Below are positions 23,587 through 32,703 of a stretch of DNA of 64,000 bases, piece after piece. A program made the translations under genes and the position numbers. The notes beneath the pieces were generated by a model. That model made no database searches and was not told where the DNA came from. It saw only the letters and a list, made by a program, of their open reading frames with translations. The first letter of the stretch is position 1, and the number at the start of each line of letters is the position of its first letter. Source of the DNA: UBA2638 sp046293135 (GTDB taxonomy: Bacteria; Pseudomonadota; Alphaproteobacteria; Micavibrionales; Micavibrionaceae); NCBI GenBank assembly GCA_046293135.1, contig JBKBPR010000001.1:1-64000 (forward strand), in the 5' to 3' direction.

Positions 23587-26500
23587 TTATTTATCATTTA
23601 GCCATTTGCTCACTTGAACCTTAGAGTCTTTGTTCAGCGGTGATAGTTGTTCTATCAAGGGAGTGATCTTAGCCAGATCTGTATCTTGCTGACTTATATT
23701 CTCAATTTCAGCAGCGACATAACTTAATCTTGAAAACCCAAAATTGGCGGACATACCCTTTAGTTCGTGTGCCTTGTCTTTGATTTGCGGTATATCGTCT
23801 GTAACGCTAAGATCATCGATAATTTGATCGGCGAACCGATGATAATCGGTTAGAAGATCTAACAATTGCTTTTTCCCAAGGCTATCAAGTAAGTCTTGGA
23901 TTAAGTTTAGATTTAGTGCATCTGAACTGGTTGCATTATTATTCTGCTCTAACTTTGTATTAAGTTCTGAGCTTACATCTGTATCTAAGTCTGTATCTTG
24001 ATTTTGAGCCAAAAACTCAAGAAGCGGGCTTACCTCATTATAACTTGCAAAAGCATTCGAATACCCATTTCTTTGCGTTTTCGAATTGGTTTTTTCTGAA
24101 TTATTACTTTGGTCAGAACTCAACGGTTTTTCTGGGGTTTTTTCTACTGGCACGGGTTCCTCTGGGGTTTCTTCTACTGGAATTGGTTCCGCTGGCATTT
24201 GTTCTTCCGGGGCTTCCTCTATTGCGGTTTCCTCTAATGGTGATTCCTCTATTGGCATAGGCTCTATTGGCATAGGCTCTACTGGAACAGGCTCTACTGG
24301 TACAGGCTCTACTGGTACAGGCTCTATTGGCGCTGACTCAATATAGCTTTGCTCGGCACCGGAATGAATATCCTCTTGAACGTGAGCGTTTTCAATTTCT
24401 TGAAAGATTTCGGTTTGGTCGAGGACTGCTCGGATATCTATTCTTTCTACACTGTATTCATCTTCGTTAACAGAATAGCTGTCTTCGCTTGTGTTATCTG
24501 AACTATGCACTTCTTCAGATACTTTGTTTTCCAAAGCTGCGGTCTCCACGATTTCAGTGTTTGAGCTTTGTGTTTTTGTTTTCAGAGGGTTGTCGAGAAT
24601 TCCCCTATGTGCGTTATAAATCAGATCGCCAAGCTTCCTAAGATCAATAGGTTTTGCGATAAAACCGTTGATTTGGGCGGCGTAATAGCTCTCAATATCA
24701 GCATGGCTAACATTACCGGTTACAGCGATAATAGGAATGGATGCAATTCTTTGATCAGGAATGATCCTAATGGCCGTTGTCAGCTCAAGCCCGCTTGTAC
24801 CTTGTAAGTTGATGTCTGTGAAAATAATATCAAAAGGCTCATATCTTATTAGCTCCATAGCTTTTTCGGCGTCTTCAACAACCGTTGGTTTGTGTCCAAG
24901 TTTTTCCAGAAGCCCAAACATAACCTTACGGTTTATCGGATTATCTTCGACGACAAGAATTTTTTGTGCAGGTATTGTTGGAAGATTGTACTCTTTTGCC
25001 ATGAGATCATTTTGATCATCATCGCTCATATCTTTGTCAGCTTCCTTCATTGTAATATTAAAGAAGAACGTGCTGCCTTTGTTTTGCTCGCTTGAGACAT
25101 TAATGTTACTGCCCATATTTTGTATTAAGTTTTTACAAATTGCGAGGCCAAGCCCTGTTCCGCCATATTGGCGCGATGTACTATCATCGGCCTGAGAAAA
25201 TGGTCTGAAAAGCTTTTCTTGTGCTTCAAGGCTGATACCAATACCCGTATCTTCAATGCCAATATAGACTTCGTGCTGTGGTATAGGGTCGTCTGAATTA
25301 TTTGATGCTATTTTTGATGACTTTAGGTGAATTGTAACACCGCCGGTTTCAGTAAATTTAATAGCATTGTTAACCAGATTCAGGATAACCTGCCGTAACC
25401 TTGTAGGATCTCCGATAACATATCGTATAGCTTTAGGGTCTGTATTGGCGCGAATATATATGCCTTTTTCATCGGCATAGGCTGACATCAGTGTCACCAC
25501 TCCATTGATGAGTTTGTGAATATCAAAGCTGATTTGTTCTAGCTTCATGTTTCCGGATTCAATTTTTTCAAAATCCAGAATATCATTCAAAAGTGCCATC
25601 ATCGTATCGCCCGATTTTTGCATGGCCTTGAGATAGTCGTTTTGGTTCGCGCTCAACTTCGTATCGAGTAATAGGCGGATCATACCCATTAAGCCTGTCA
25701 TCGGTGTACGAATTTCATGGCTGACAACAGCCAAAAACGCTGATTTTGCCTCATTGGCGCGATCAGCACTTTCTTTCGCGATTTGCATTTCCTCACTTCT
25801 TTGGCGCTCTTTTTCCCTAAGCTCAGCCATAACCTCGCGCTCTTTTTCGATGATGCGTAAAAGCCGTGCCTGATCAGCTGATTTTTTTGACTGGTTTAAG
25901 CGCTCTGCATTGTAAACAAGTCGATATTCACGAATTTGCTCTTGCTTATGCCGTTCATCAAAACTTTTTATTTTTTGATAGCACGCAAGTGCGAAAAATA
26001 GCGCCTGCACGAACATCATGACCCAGAAAATATTAAATGTGATAATATTCGGAGGAATAATGCTCAATAGCGATAATGTGCTTGTGAAGCTACCTAAAGC
26101 AAAAATAAGCCAGCCAGAGGCGAAATAGGTCGCCCCGAATTTTCCGGCTCTAAATTCTAAAAATGAAATAAAGATTATTTGTAAGGTCGCTATAAACAGG
26201 ACAGTAAAGAGAACTCTAAAATCAATGAAATATGACAGTGGTGTCATTATTGCGAGCGCAACAAGCGCTATGATTCCCAATGCTATTATAATTGATGCAA
26301 AAGAAAGTGGTTCGTAGTCTTGCTTTATACCTAAAAATACTTTTGTTAAAACCAATCCTGCTGCGATAGTTGCGCTGAAAAGAAATAGGCTAAAGGGCTC
26401 AATAAAGCCTGAGGAACTAAAAAAGACATTGTTTAGCATCAGGAAATTGGCTGCAGTTAAGGCATACAGCAAAGCGAAAAGAAGAAAAGAGCCATCCCTT

Positions 26501-27183
26501 TTTAAAAATGCAAGTGAACAGAAAAAGCCGATAATAAAAAATAGACCGCTTAAGATTATAAACGGAAATGCGCTCCCTGATTGGGTTGTTGTAATGTAAT
26601 AAGAGTGATTAATTAACTTAGGTGAGATTGTTCTATATGCGGAGCCTTCTGTTTCCATATAAACAATGAATTTTGAAACACTACCAACCGGAATTTTTAA
26701 ATTTACAGACCCTTGGTTCAGATAAACAATGCTTTCTTCTGTCAAGCTTTCTCTATTACCTGTATTAATAAAGTCGACGCCCTTATTAACGTCACGAACC
26801 AAAAGCTTTCTTATAATTGAATAGCGGCCATCAGTTAGATTACCAAAATTTAAAACCCATTTTTCTTGATTGGTGTTATTGGCGACAGAAAAAACGAGCC
26901 AAATGGGGTTTCTAGAATTACCCAAAGAAAGAATATCTTGCCCGAGGCGTTCACCGCGTACATTGCTGTTGAAGTTATTTAAGACAGCTGTGTAATCAAT
27001 AGCATCACTGGTCTTCTCTGTAACAAACAGATTGGGGCCGATAGCATAAACATCAGTGTTCTGATTTAACTCAATACGAAATGATTGACGATAAGAGGAT
27101 TGCGCAAAGGCATTATCGATCGTTGAAAAAAAACACAACGCGACCATAAAAAAAGCCAAGCAAAGTTTATATTTCTTTGCCAT
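23587..27183 (-). CDS. 7TM hybrid sensor histidine kinase with REC and Hpt domains
   Basis: I start it at ATG 27183, giving 1198 residues with signal peptide LCLAFFMVALCFF...NAFAQ; an in-frame TTG at 27234 would add 17 residues. An extracytoplasmic 7TMR-DISM type 2-like domain (about 30-190) is followed by seven membrane helices (about 200-410) and a coiled linker. The dimerisation domain carries the phospho-His in VVSHEIRTPMTG. The ATPase has NLVNNAIKF, DTGIGIS and GGTGLGLAI. The receiver Asp is in IIFTDINLQG. A long acidic Pro/Glu linker with EPVPV repeats precedes an Hpt domain (AHELKGMSANFGFSRL). It is a complete phosphorelay in one chain, but its final output regulator is not adjacent. 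It is visibly more AT-rich than its neighbours. Confidence 0.92.
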   Translation of the reverse strand: MAKKYKLCLAFFMVALCFFSTIDNAFAQSSYRQSFRIELNQNTDVYAIGPNLFVTEKTSDAIDYTAVLNNFNSNVRGERLGQDILSLGNSRNPIWLVFSVANNTNQEKWVLNFGNLTDGRYSIIRKLLVRDVNKGVDFINTGNRESLTEESIVYLNQGSVNLKIPVGSVSKFIVYMETEGSAYRTISPKLINHSYYITTTQSGSAFPFIILSGLFFIIGFFCSLAFLKRDGSFLLFALLYALTAANFLMLNNVFFSSSGFIEPFSLFLFSATIAAGLVLTKVFLGIKQDYEPLSFASIIIALGIIALVALAIMTPLSYFIDFRVLFTVLFIATLQIIFISFLEFRAGKFGATYFASGWLIFALGSFTSTLSLLSIIPPNIITFNIFWVMMFVQALFFALACYQKIKSFDERHKQEQIREYRLVYNAERLNQSKKSADQARLLRIIEKEREVMAELREKERQRSEEMQIAKESADRANEAKSAFLAVVSHEIRTPMTGLMGMIRLLLDTKLSANQNDYLKAMQKSGDTMMALLNDILDFEKIESGNMKLEQISFDIHKLINGVVTLMSAYADEKGIYIRANTDPKAIRYVIGDPTRLRQVILNLVNNAIKFTETGGVTIHLKSSKIASNNSDDPIPQHEVYIGIEDTGIGISLEAQEKLFRPFSQADDSTSRQYGGTGLGLAICKNLIQNMGSNINVSSEQNKGSTFFFNITMKEADKDMSDDDQNDLMAKEYNLPTIPAQKILVVEDNPINRKVMFGLLEKLGHKPTVVEDAEKAMELIRYEPFDIIFTDINLQGTSGLELTTAIRIIPDQRIASIPIIAVTGNVSHADIESYYAAQINGFIAKPIDLRKLGDLIYNAHRGILDNPLKTKTQSSNTEIVETAALENKVSEEVHSSDNTSEDSYSVNEDEYSVERIDIRAVLDQTEIFQEIENAHVQEDIHSGAEQSYIESAPIEPVPVEPVPVEPVPVEPMPIEPMPIEESPLEETAIEEAPEEQMPAEPIPVEETPEEPVPVEKTPEKPLSSDQSNNSEKTNSKTQRNGYSNAFASYNEVSPLLEFLAQNQDTDLDTDVSSELNTKLEQNNNATSSDALNLNLIQDLLDSLGKKQLLDLLTDYHRFADQIIDDLSVTDDIPQIKDKAHELKGMSANFGFSRLSYVAAEIENISQQDTDLAKITPLIEQLSPLNKDSKVQVSKWLNDK
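24247..24336. repeat. 15-bp in-frame tandem repeat in hybrid kinase linker
   Basis: Six consecutive 15-bp units of the form CTCTAYTGGNAYAGG start at 24247, 24262, 24277, 24292, 24307 and 24322, the last one diverged. On the coding strand each encodes Glu-Pro-(Val/Met)-Pro-(Val/Ile). Length is always a multiple of three, so copy-number slippage would lengthen or shorten the linker between receiver and Hpt domains without a frameshift. Confidence 0.85.
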
Positions 27184-27240
27184 AGGTTTAAAAACGAATT
27201 TTTGTACCAGGGTAGAATGAGATACAAAATACAATGGATA

Positions 27241-27294
27241 GCCCCTTATAGAATTCGAAATCAGAACAAACTGATCCTATGATAGTATAAGGGC
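27241..27294. repeat. Inverted repeat upstream of hybrid kinase
   Basis: GCCCCTTATA (27241-27250) is mirrored by TATAAGGGC (27286-27294) with one extra C in the left arm; the spacer is 35 bp. It lies just upstream of the kinase start and downstream of the coxIV-like stop, so it could be an operator for the kinase or a structured end of the other transcript. No T-run of terminator quality follows on the minus strand. Confidence 0.3.
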
Positions 27295-27388
27295 TTTTGA
27301 AAAAAATCGTTAAAATTTTCGAATTTTCAGGGATTTAGATCGATTTTAGATATAAAAACTGATTTTTATGCAGCGCCTGATGTAAGGC

Positions 27389-27538
27389 TTAGAGAAGGAA
27401 AATAGCCATCAGCAGCAGGATTCCAGCGATTCCGACAATCGACCATTTGGAATATTCAACAAAACGATCCCACATAAATTGCGCCCGCTCGAATTCTTTC
27501 GGGTCGACATCGGTATTGGATGAGGGTTTATTGGCCAT
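27389..27538 (-). CDS. aa3-type cytochrome c oxidase subunit IV (49 residues)
   Basis: A short gene of 49 codons plus TAA. AGGAGAACAAA directly precedes ATG 27538. The product starts MANKPSSNTDVDPKEFERAQ, with an amphipathic cytoplasmic stretch to about residue 30 (FMWDRFVEYSK), and then one membrane helix (WSIVGIAGILLLMAIFLL) to the end. This is the pattern of the alphaproteobacterial aa3 oxidase subunit IV family, small single-helix accessory proteins of the haem-copper oxidase. The other oxidase genes are not in the window; standing alone is common for this subunit. It lies between the AT-rich kinase and purN. Confidence 0.8.
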   Translation of the reverse strand: MANKPSSNTDVDPKEFERAQFMWDRFVEYSKWSIVGIAGILLLMAIFLL

Positions 27539-27629
27539 TTTGTTCTCCTGAGGCGCTTATTCCGTGGTTATTTTATCAATTCGCCACCCATAGTAAAAAA
27601 TTTTCACGATTAGGCAAGATTTTCTTGGG

Positions 27630-28256
27630 CTAGGCTTGCATTTTTTCCGCAATCAGGCGGATGGCTTCGGGATAGGCCTTGTGTTCCTGCTCCAGAACCC
27701 GCGCAGAGAGGCTTTCCACCGTATCGCCGTCCAATACAGGAACGGTTTTTTGCACGATAATCTCGCCCTTATCGACGGCGGGAATGACATAGTGAATGGT
27801 CGAGCCGCTTTGCCGTGACTTTGCGGCCAAAACAGCGCGGTGTACGTGTTCCCCATACATGCCCTCACCGCCGAAATCGGGCAAGAGCGAGGGATGGGTG
27901 TTGATAATCTTTTGTGGCCATTTGGCAATGAAATCGGCTGTTAAAATCCGCATGAACCCCGCCAGACAGATCAGATCAACGGGATAGGCCGTTAAGGCTT
28001 CGTGCAGCTTGTCTTCAAAGGCGCTGCGTGAGGGGAAATCCTTATGAGCGATGCAAATTGCGGGAATGCCCGCCTTTTTGGCGCGTTCCAGCCCATAGGC
28101 CTCGGGTTCGTTGGAAATCACGACGGCGATTTGTGCCGGAAAATCATTGTGCGCGCAGGCATCGATTATGGCCTGTAAGTTCGAGCCGCCACCGGAAATC
28201 AGGACGGCCAAAGACAGCTTTGCGCCGGTCTTGCCTGCGAGCTTGCCCTTGCCCAT
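27630..28256 (-). CDS. purN: Phosphoribosylglycinamide formyltransferase (GART, folate-dependent)
   Basis: A 208-residue enzyme that formylates GAR using 10-formyl-tetrahydrofolate in purine synthesis. Conserved features are SLAVLISGGGSNLQAIIDAC near the N-terminus (phosphate binding), LAGFMRIL, the catalytic INTHPSLLPDFGGEGMYG (Asn and His) and VDKGEII with the catalytic Asp. The first 12 residues are a Lys/Gly-rich extension. It begins 2 bp after the purM stop, so the two form a purMN operon on the minus strand. Confidence 0.97.
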   Translation of the reverse strand: MGKGKLAGKTGAKLSLAVLISGGGSNLQAIIDACAHNDFPAQIAVVISNEPEAYGLERAKKAGIPAICIAHKDFPSRSAFEDKLHEALTAYPVDLICLAGFMRILTADFIAKWPQKIINTHPSLLPDFGGEGMYGEHVHRAVLAAKSRQSGSTIHYVIPAVDKGEIIVQKTVPVLDGDTVESLSARVLEQEHKAYPEAIRLIAEKMQA

Positions 28257-28258
28257 GA

Positions 28259-29359
28259 TTAAGCGCTCCAGCGGCTTTCGATATGGCGCATAATCACGCC
28301 GCTTGCGCCCTCATCGGTTTTTGGGGCAATCGTGCCGATTGTGTGAACAGTTTCGCCGTTTTCCTGAAGAATGCTGCGCAGTTTTTCGGCATGCTCCGCC
28401 GCGCAAATGACGATAAAGCCAATCCCGCAATTGAAGGTTTTGGATAAATCTTGCGGGCTAAGCTTGCCGAGATCGCGCAGCCAGCCGAAGATCGGCGGAA
28501 GCTGCCACTGATTTGCATCAATCTCCGCCATATAATCCGCTGGCAAAACGCGCGGTATATTCTCATCAAAGCCGCCGCCCGTCACATGTACCATGCCTTT
28601 GATCGCGGGTTTGCCCGTTGCCTCATCCTTGAGTGCGAGCGCGGCCATAATCGCGCGGACGTAAATTCTGGTCGGCTCTAATAGATATGCGCCGAGGGTT
28701 TTTCCTGTATCGCCCTGATCAAACGGGGCGGGGCTGTCAAAGGATAGCTCCGGATTTTGGCTGAGGATATGACGCACAAGCGAATAACCGTTGGAGTGAA
28801 TACCGCTGGATTGTAGCCCTAAAACGACGTCTCCGGCGCGGATCGTCTCACCTGTTACCATCTGATCGCGCTCGACCGCGCCGACTGAAAAACCAGCCAG
28901 ATCGTAATCGCCCGCCGCATAAAGCCCCGGCATCTCAGCCGTTTCCCCGCCGATAAGCGCACAATTTGAACGTTTGCAACCTTCGGCAACGCCTGCAATT
29001 ACGGCTTCGGCGACATCATTTTCCAAGCGCCCTGTGGCAAAATAATCGAGGAAAAACAAAGGCTCAGCGCCCTGTACGATCAAATCATTGACGCACATCG
29101 CCACCGCATCAATGCCGATTGTGTCATGGGTGTTGCTGTCAATTGCAATCTTGATTTTCGTGCCGACGCCATCCGTGGCCGATACGATGATCGGGTCTTT
29201 ATATCCCGTGGCTTTCAGGTCAAAAAGCGCGCCAAAGCCGCCAATCCCCGACATAACGCCCGTTCTGTTGGTGCGCGCGGTGTGCGGCTTGATCCGGTTT
29301 ATCAGTTCAGCCGCTTTATCAACATCGACTCCGGCTTCTTTGTAAGCATTCTGTTTCAT
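28259..29359 (-). CDS. purM: Phosphoribosylformylglycinamidine cyclo-ligase (AIR synthetase)
   Basis: A 366-residue ATP-dependent enzyme that closes the imidazole ring (FGAM to AIR) in purine synthesis. Family motifs are YKEAGVDVDKAAELINRIKP, GIGGFGALFDL, DGVGTKIKIA, the long NDLIVQGAEPLFFLDYFATG, CALIGGETAEMPGLY and GLQSSGIHSNGYSLVR. The C-terminal part has HVTGGGFDENIPRVLP. It is first in the purMN operon and divergent from the DUF2066 gene at 29432, with about 70 bp between starts, so the promoters lie back to back. Confidence 0.98.
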   Translation of the reverse strand: MKQNAYKEAGVDVDKAAELINRIKPHTARTNRTGVMSGIGGFGALFDLKATGYKDPIIVSATDGVGTKIKIAIDSNTHDTIGIDAVAMCVNDLIVQGAEPLFFLDYFATGRLENDVAEAVIAGVAEGCKRSNCALIGGETAEMPGLYAAGDYDLAGFSVGAVERDQMVTGETIRAGDVVLGLQSSGIHSNGYSLVRHILSQNPELSFDSPAPFDQGDTGKTLGAYLLEPTRIYVRAIMAALALKDEATGKPAIKGMVHVTGGGFDENIPRVLPADYMAEIDANQWQLPPIFGWLRDLGKLSPQDLSKTFNCGIGFIVICAAEHAEKLRSILQENGETVHTIGTIAPKTDEGASGVIMRHIESRWSA

Positions 29360-29431
29360 TTTGAATCGTTATAGGCTATCTGTTATTATCTGCACTCAAA
29401 TTTAAACATAAACACGGTTTTAAGGTGAATT

Positions 29432-30721
29432 ATGCCTTGCATTCATAAGACTTTTTCAGCGCTGCGTACAGTATTTTTATTGCTGGCGGTTATTATTTTC
29501 CCGCATGTTACAGCGCAGGCTCTGGCCAATCCGCTCTATACGGTTAGCGATGTTCAGGTTGATATCACAGCTCAAAGCGCCGTGGCGGCGCGGGAACGTG
29601 CCTTTGACCAAGCCCAGCTTGAGGCGTTCAATATGTTGGCGGGGCGGTTCTTGCCACCCGCTCAGCTCACTAATTTCCCGGCGCCCGATGTAAACACGAT
29701 TTCATCGATGATACAGGATTTTGAAATTGATCGTGAGCAGCTCTCCAGAGTGCGCTATGTTGCGAGCTATACATTCCGCTTTAAAGAGCCGCAGGTGCGC
29801 AATTATTTTGCTTCATTGGGCGCGGATATTCATCAAGCCCAGCAGAATTTTAGGGAAGAGCAATTTTTGATCCAGCAACAGCAGGCTCAAACCCAAGTCG
29901 ATGGCGGCGAGGCAGGTGGCGCAACACTCGGCGCAAGCGCGCGCGCGGTGCTGGTTCTACCGTTTATTGAGCGCTCAGGACGGTTTGTGATCTGGTCACA
30001 GGGCAATGCATGGCGCAACGCTTGGAACAGGCAACAATCGGGTGAGAGCTTTTTCGTGCCAATGGGGGATATTGCCGATATTGCCGATGTGCGCGAGGAT
30101 AATCCGCAAAATCTCAATACGGCGGGGATTGCTAAAATTCAGGAGCGTTACGGCGCACAGCAAGCGGCTATTCTAGTAGCGCGGCCTGATGCAACGCTGC
30201 AACGTGTCGCTTCTGAGGACGATGCCGCTCTGGGCGTCATGGTGATTGAATTTTACCGCACGGATCGTGGTCGCCCCGAATATGTGCGTGATCTGGTTGT
30301 GACGGCGAGTGCGCAAGATACGCTCAAAACCCTGATGGATCGCGCCGTTGTCGAGGCCAAGGCCGCGCTTGTCGTGGGTTGGGAAGAGATGAGCGCGCCG
30401 CGTTCGCCTGAATTTATGGTGCAATACCGCGTGCGTATCCCTTATAGTTCGCTGCGTGAATGGTCGCAGTTGCAGCAAGCCATTCGCCGCGTCAATGCGA
30501 TCAGCGATTTTAATATTCGCTCCGTTTCGCCGCGGGAAGCGCAGGCGGAGTTTGCCTTTGACGGTTCGTTTGAAATGCTGGAGCGGGCTTTGAGCGGTGC
30601 GAATTTATCGCTGCGCCTGAACAACGCGATGGGCGGTACGTCTGGCGCGATGGGGCAAACCTTCATGGCGGGGCAAGTGATTGAAGGTGAATTGCAAATG
30701 CTCAACCGCTTTCAGCGGTGA
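29432..30721 (+). CDS. Exported DUF2066-family protein
   Basis: A 429-residue protein with a signal peptide (residues 1-30; TVFLLLAVIIFPHVTAQALA). The N-terminal YTVSDVQVDITAQSAVAARERAF and the following DQAQLEAFNMLAGRFLP are the signature of DUF2066, a periplasmic family of unknown function widespread in Proteobacteria. The second half (AVLVLPFIERSGRFVIWSQG, then VQYRVRIPYSSLREWSQL) fits the same family. AAGGTGA sits 5 nt before ATG 29432. It precedes perM and hda on the same strand (50 bp gap), an arrangement often conserved in alphaproteobacteria next to purM. The biochemical role is unknown. Confidence 0.85.
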   Translation: MPCIHKTFSALRTVFLLLAVIIFPHVTAQALANPLYTVSDVQVDITAQSAVAARERAFDQAQLEAFNMLAGRFLPPAQLTNFPAPDVNTISSMIQDFEIDREQLSRVRYVASYTFRFKEPQVRNYFASLGADIHQAQQNFREEQFLIQQQQAQTQVDGGEAGGATLGASARAVLVLPFIERSGRFVIWSQGNAWRNAWNRQQSGESFFVPMGDIADIADVREDNPQNLNTAGIAKIQERYGAQQAAILVARPDATLQRVASEDDAALGVMVIEFYRTDRGRPEYVRDLVVTASAQDTLKTLMDRAVVEAKAALVVGWEEMSAPRSPEFMVQYRVRIPYSSLREWSQLQQAIRRVNAISDFNIRSVSPREAQAEFAFDGSFEMLERALSGANLSLRLNNAMGGTSGAMGQTFMAGQVIEGELQMLNRFQR

Positions 30722-30772
30722 TTGGGTTTGATTTATAAAGTGTTGCTGTAAGACAAGCAGAAAGTTGATAAG

Positions 30773-31954
30773 ATGATGGGCGCAAAAAAGCTGAAATTAA
30801 AGCATTATCTGTGGTTCTGGGGCGCATCTTTTGCGCTCTTTATTCTGTTTTTGTGGCTATTTAAATCGATCTTGCTGCCCTTTGTTTTGGGGATTGCGAT
30901 TGCATATCTACTCAACCCTCTGGCGGAAAGGATGCAGCGCGCCGGAGCAAATCGTTCTTTATCGGCGGCGCTCATAATGCTCGCATTTTTTACCTTTATC
31001 GGGGCGGCGCTGGCCTTGAGTGTACCGATTTTATACCGTGAGGCACTTGATTTCATGAAAAGTCTGCCGGATTTGCTGGATAGGCTGATTGCGATGAGCG
31101 CGCCATATCATGCGCAAATTCTCGCCTTGAGCGGGCAGGCGGGCGGCGCTGGTGATGGTGAGGGCGCAAGCTTTGACGGGGTGGAATTGTTCCGCGCCCA
31201 TGCCAAGGAAATTTTCGGCGCGGGGCTAAGCTTATTCGGCAGCGTCAAATCGGGCGGCGCAGCGTTGCTTTCGTTTTTGAGCATCGTTTTTCTGACACCG
31301 ATCGTTGCGTTTTTTATGATTGCCGAATGGCCGCGCGTGACGGGGTGGGTGATGGATTTATTGCCGCGCCGTCACGAAAAAATCATCCGCAAGCTTCTTG
31401 GTGAGATGGATGTGAAAATCTCCGCCTTTGTGCGCGGGCAGTTGCAAGTTGCGCTCTGTCTTGGGATTATCTATGCGATTTTGCTGTCGCTGGCGGGGTT
31501 GAAAAACGGTCTTTTGATCGGTCTGGCCGCCGGATTTTTAAATATTGTGCCGCTTTTGGGGACGATTGCCGGATTGGTGATTTCCGTCAGCCTTGCCCTT
31601 GTGCAAAGTGGTGATCTTATGTTTGCGGCGGTGATTGCCGGAATTTTTATCGCCGGACAGATTTTTGAAAGCAATGTCATGACGCCCAAGCTAGTGGGTG
31701 ATAAGGTCGGGCTGCATCCGCTTTGGGTGTTTTTTGCCCTGCTGGGCGGCTCGGCGCTTTTGGGGATTTCGGGTATGTTGATTGCCATTCCTGTCGCGGC
31801 TGTTCTGTCTGTTCTGTTTGGCTTTATGATCGAGCAATACAAGGCCAGTGCCTATTTTGAAGCTGAGGACGACAGCGCAGCCGTTCCCTCTAAAGATGCT
31901 GAGCCAAAGCCAAAGCCCAAGAAGAAAAGGGCAAAAGATGCAAAATCTTCTTAA
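30773..31954 (+). CDS. AI-2E / PerM-family membrane permease
   Basis: A 393-residue inner-membrane protein with about eight helices: two near residues 12-50 (YLWFWGASFALFILFLWLF, LLPFVLGIAIAYLLNPLAERM), one at about 65-85, then a cytoplasmic or periplasmic stretch, and five more from about 160 to 360 (FLTPIVAFFMIAEWPR, GLAAGFLNIVPLLGTIAG, HPLWVFFALLGGSALLGI). The PxxGT and GxxxNIVP motifs are typical of the family. The C-terminus is a Lys-rich tail. The transported substrate is uncertain; members include exporters of AI-2 and Na+/H+ antiporters. The stop overlaps the hda start by 17 bp. Confidence 0.9.
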   Translation: MMGAKKLKLKHYLWFWGASFALFILFLWLFKSILLPFVLGIAIAYLLNPLAERMQRAGANRSLSAALIMLAFFTFIGAALALSVPILYREALDFMKSLPDLLDRLIAMSAPYHAQILALSGQAGGAGDGEGASFDGVELFRAHAKEIFGAGLSLFGSVKSGGAALLSFLSIVFLTPIVAFFMIAEWPRVTGWVMDLLPRRHEKIIRKLLGEMDVKISAFVRGQLQVALCLGIIYAILLSLAGLKNGLLIGLAAGFLNIVPLLGTIAGLVISVSLALVQSGDLMFAAVIAGIFIAGQIFESNVMTPKLVGDKVGLHPLWVFFALLGGSALLGISGMLIAIPVAAVLSVLFGFMIEQYKASAYFEAEDDSAAVPSKDAEPKPKPKKKRAKDAKSS

Positions 31955-32663
31955 TCCGAAAAATTTGCAAATGCCGCTCGATTGGGGCTGCCGCAGTGCC
32001 TATGCGCGGGAAGATTTTCTGATTGGCCCTGAAAACCGCGATGCGGTCGGCTGGATTGACAAATGGCCGGACTGGCCTGCGCCGCTGATTATCCTAAACG
32101 GCCCCGCTGCCAGCGGAAAAACCCATCTTGCGGCGGTGTGGCGCGATAAATCGGCGGCTATTTCGGTGCGCCCTGATATGTTGGTGGAAAGCAACGCCGA
32201 TGCGATAGCGCGCCAGATTGCTGCAGATCAGCCGATTGTGCTCGATGGTATAGATCCGTGGCTTGGCTTTCGGGAGGCCGAAGAGACGCTATTTCATCTC
32301 TATAATATCTTCAAGGAAGATGGCCGCACCATGATGTTGACCATGCGCATGGCGCCGTCACAGGCTGAATTTGCCATTCCTGATCTGGCCTCGCGCCTTC
32401 GCGCCGCCCCTGTGATTACCATTCATCCGCCCGAAGATACGCTGCTGGCCTCGATTCTAATCAAGCTCTTCACCGACCGCCAGCTTTCGGTGAGCAATGA
32501 TGTGATCCGTTATATCTTGCCGCGGATGGAGCGCTCCTTTGCCGCCGCCCGCGACATTGTCGAGATGGCCGACAGGCTGGCCTTGGCGGAGAAGCAAAAA
32601 ATCTCGCTGCCGCTGATGCGCCGCGTTTTGGACACAGCGCAAGGCAGCGCTGAGGATTTATAA
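31938..32663 (+). CDS. hda: DnaA regulatory inactivator Hda/HdaA
   Basis: A 241-residue AAA+ protein related to DnaA domain III; with the sliding clamp it stimulates hydrolysis of DnaA-ATP to stop over-initiation. I start at ATG 31938, inside the perM coding end, because MQNLLNPKNLQMPLDW contains a clamp-binding-like N-terminus (QMPLDW) and the SD-like AAGAAAAGGG lies just before it. Walker A is GPAASGKTHL, Walker B IVLDGID, and sensor 2 and lid residues lie at FAAARDIVEMADRLALAE. The overlap with perM suggests coupled translation. Neighbours purMN-DUF2066-perM fit the usual alphaproteobacterial hda locus. Confidence 0.92.
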   Translation: MQNLLNPKNLQMPLDWGCRSAYAREDFLIGPENRDAVGWIDKWPDWPAPLIILNGPAASGKTHLAAVWRDKSAAISVRPDMLVESNADAIARQIAADQPIVLDGIDPWLGFREAEETLFHLYNIFKEDGRTMMLTMRMAPSQAEFAIPDLASRLRAAPVITIHPPEDTLLASILIKLFTDRQLSVSNDVIRYILPRMERSFAAARDIVEMADRLALAEKQKISLPLMRRVLDTAQGSAEDL

Positions 32664-32703
32664 AACTATAAAAATCGTGATTATTGATTACTGTAGCAGC
32701 TGA

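Noticed and set aside
24247..24336. Tandem units resembling a CRISPR array
   Set aside because: The units are 15 bp without spacers and lie in frame inside a kinase gene, so they are coding repeats.
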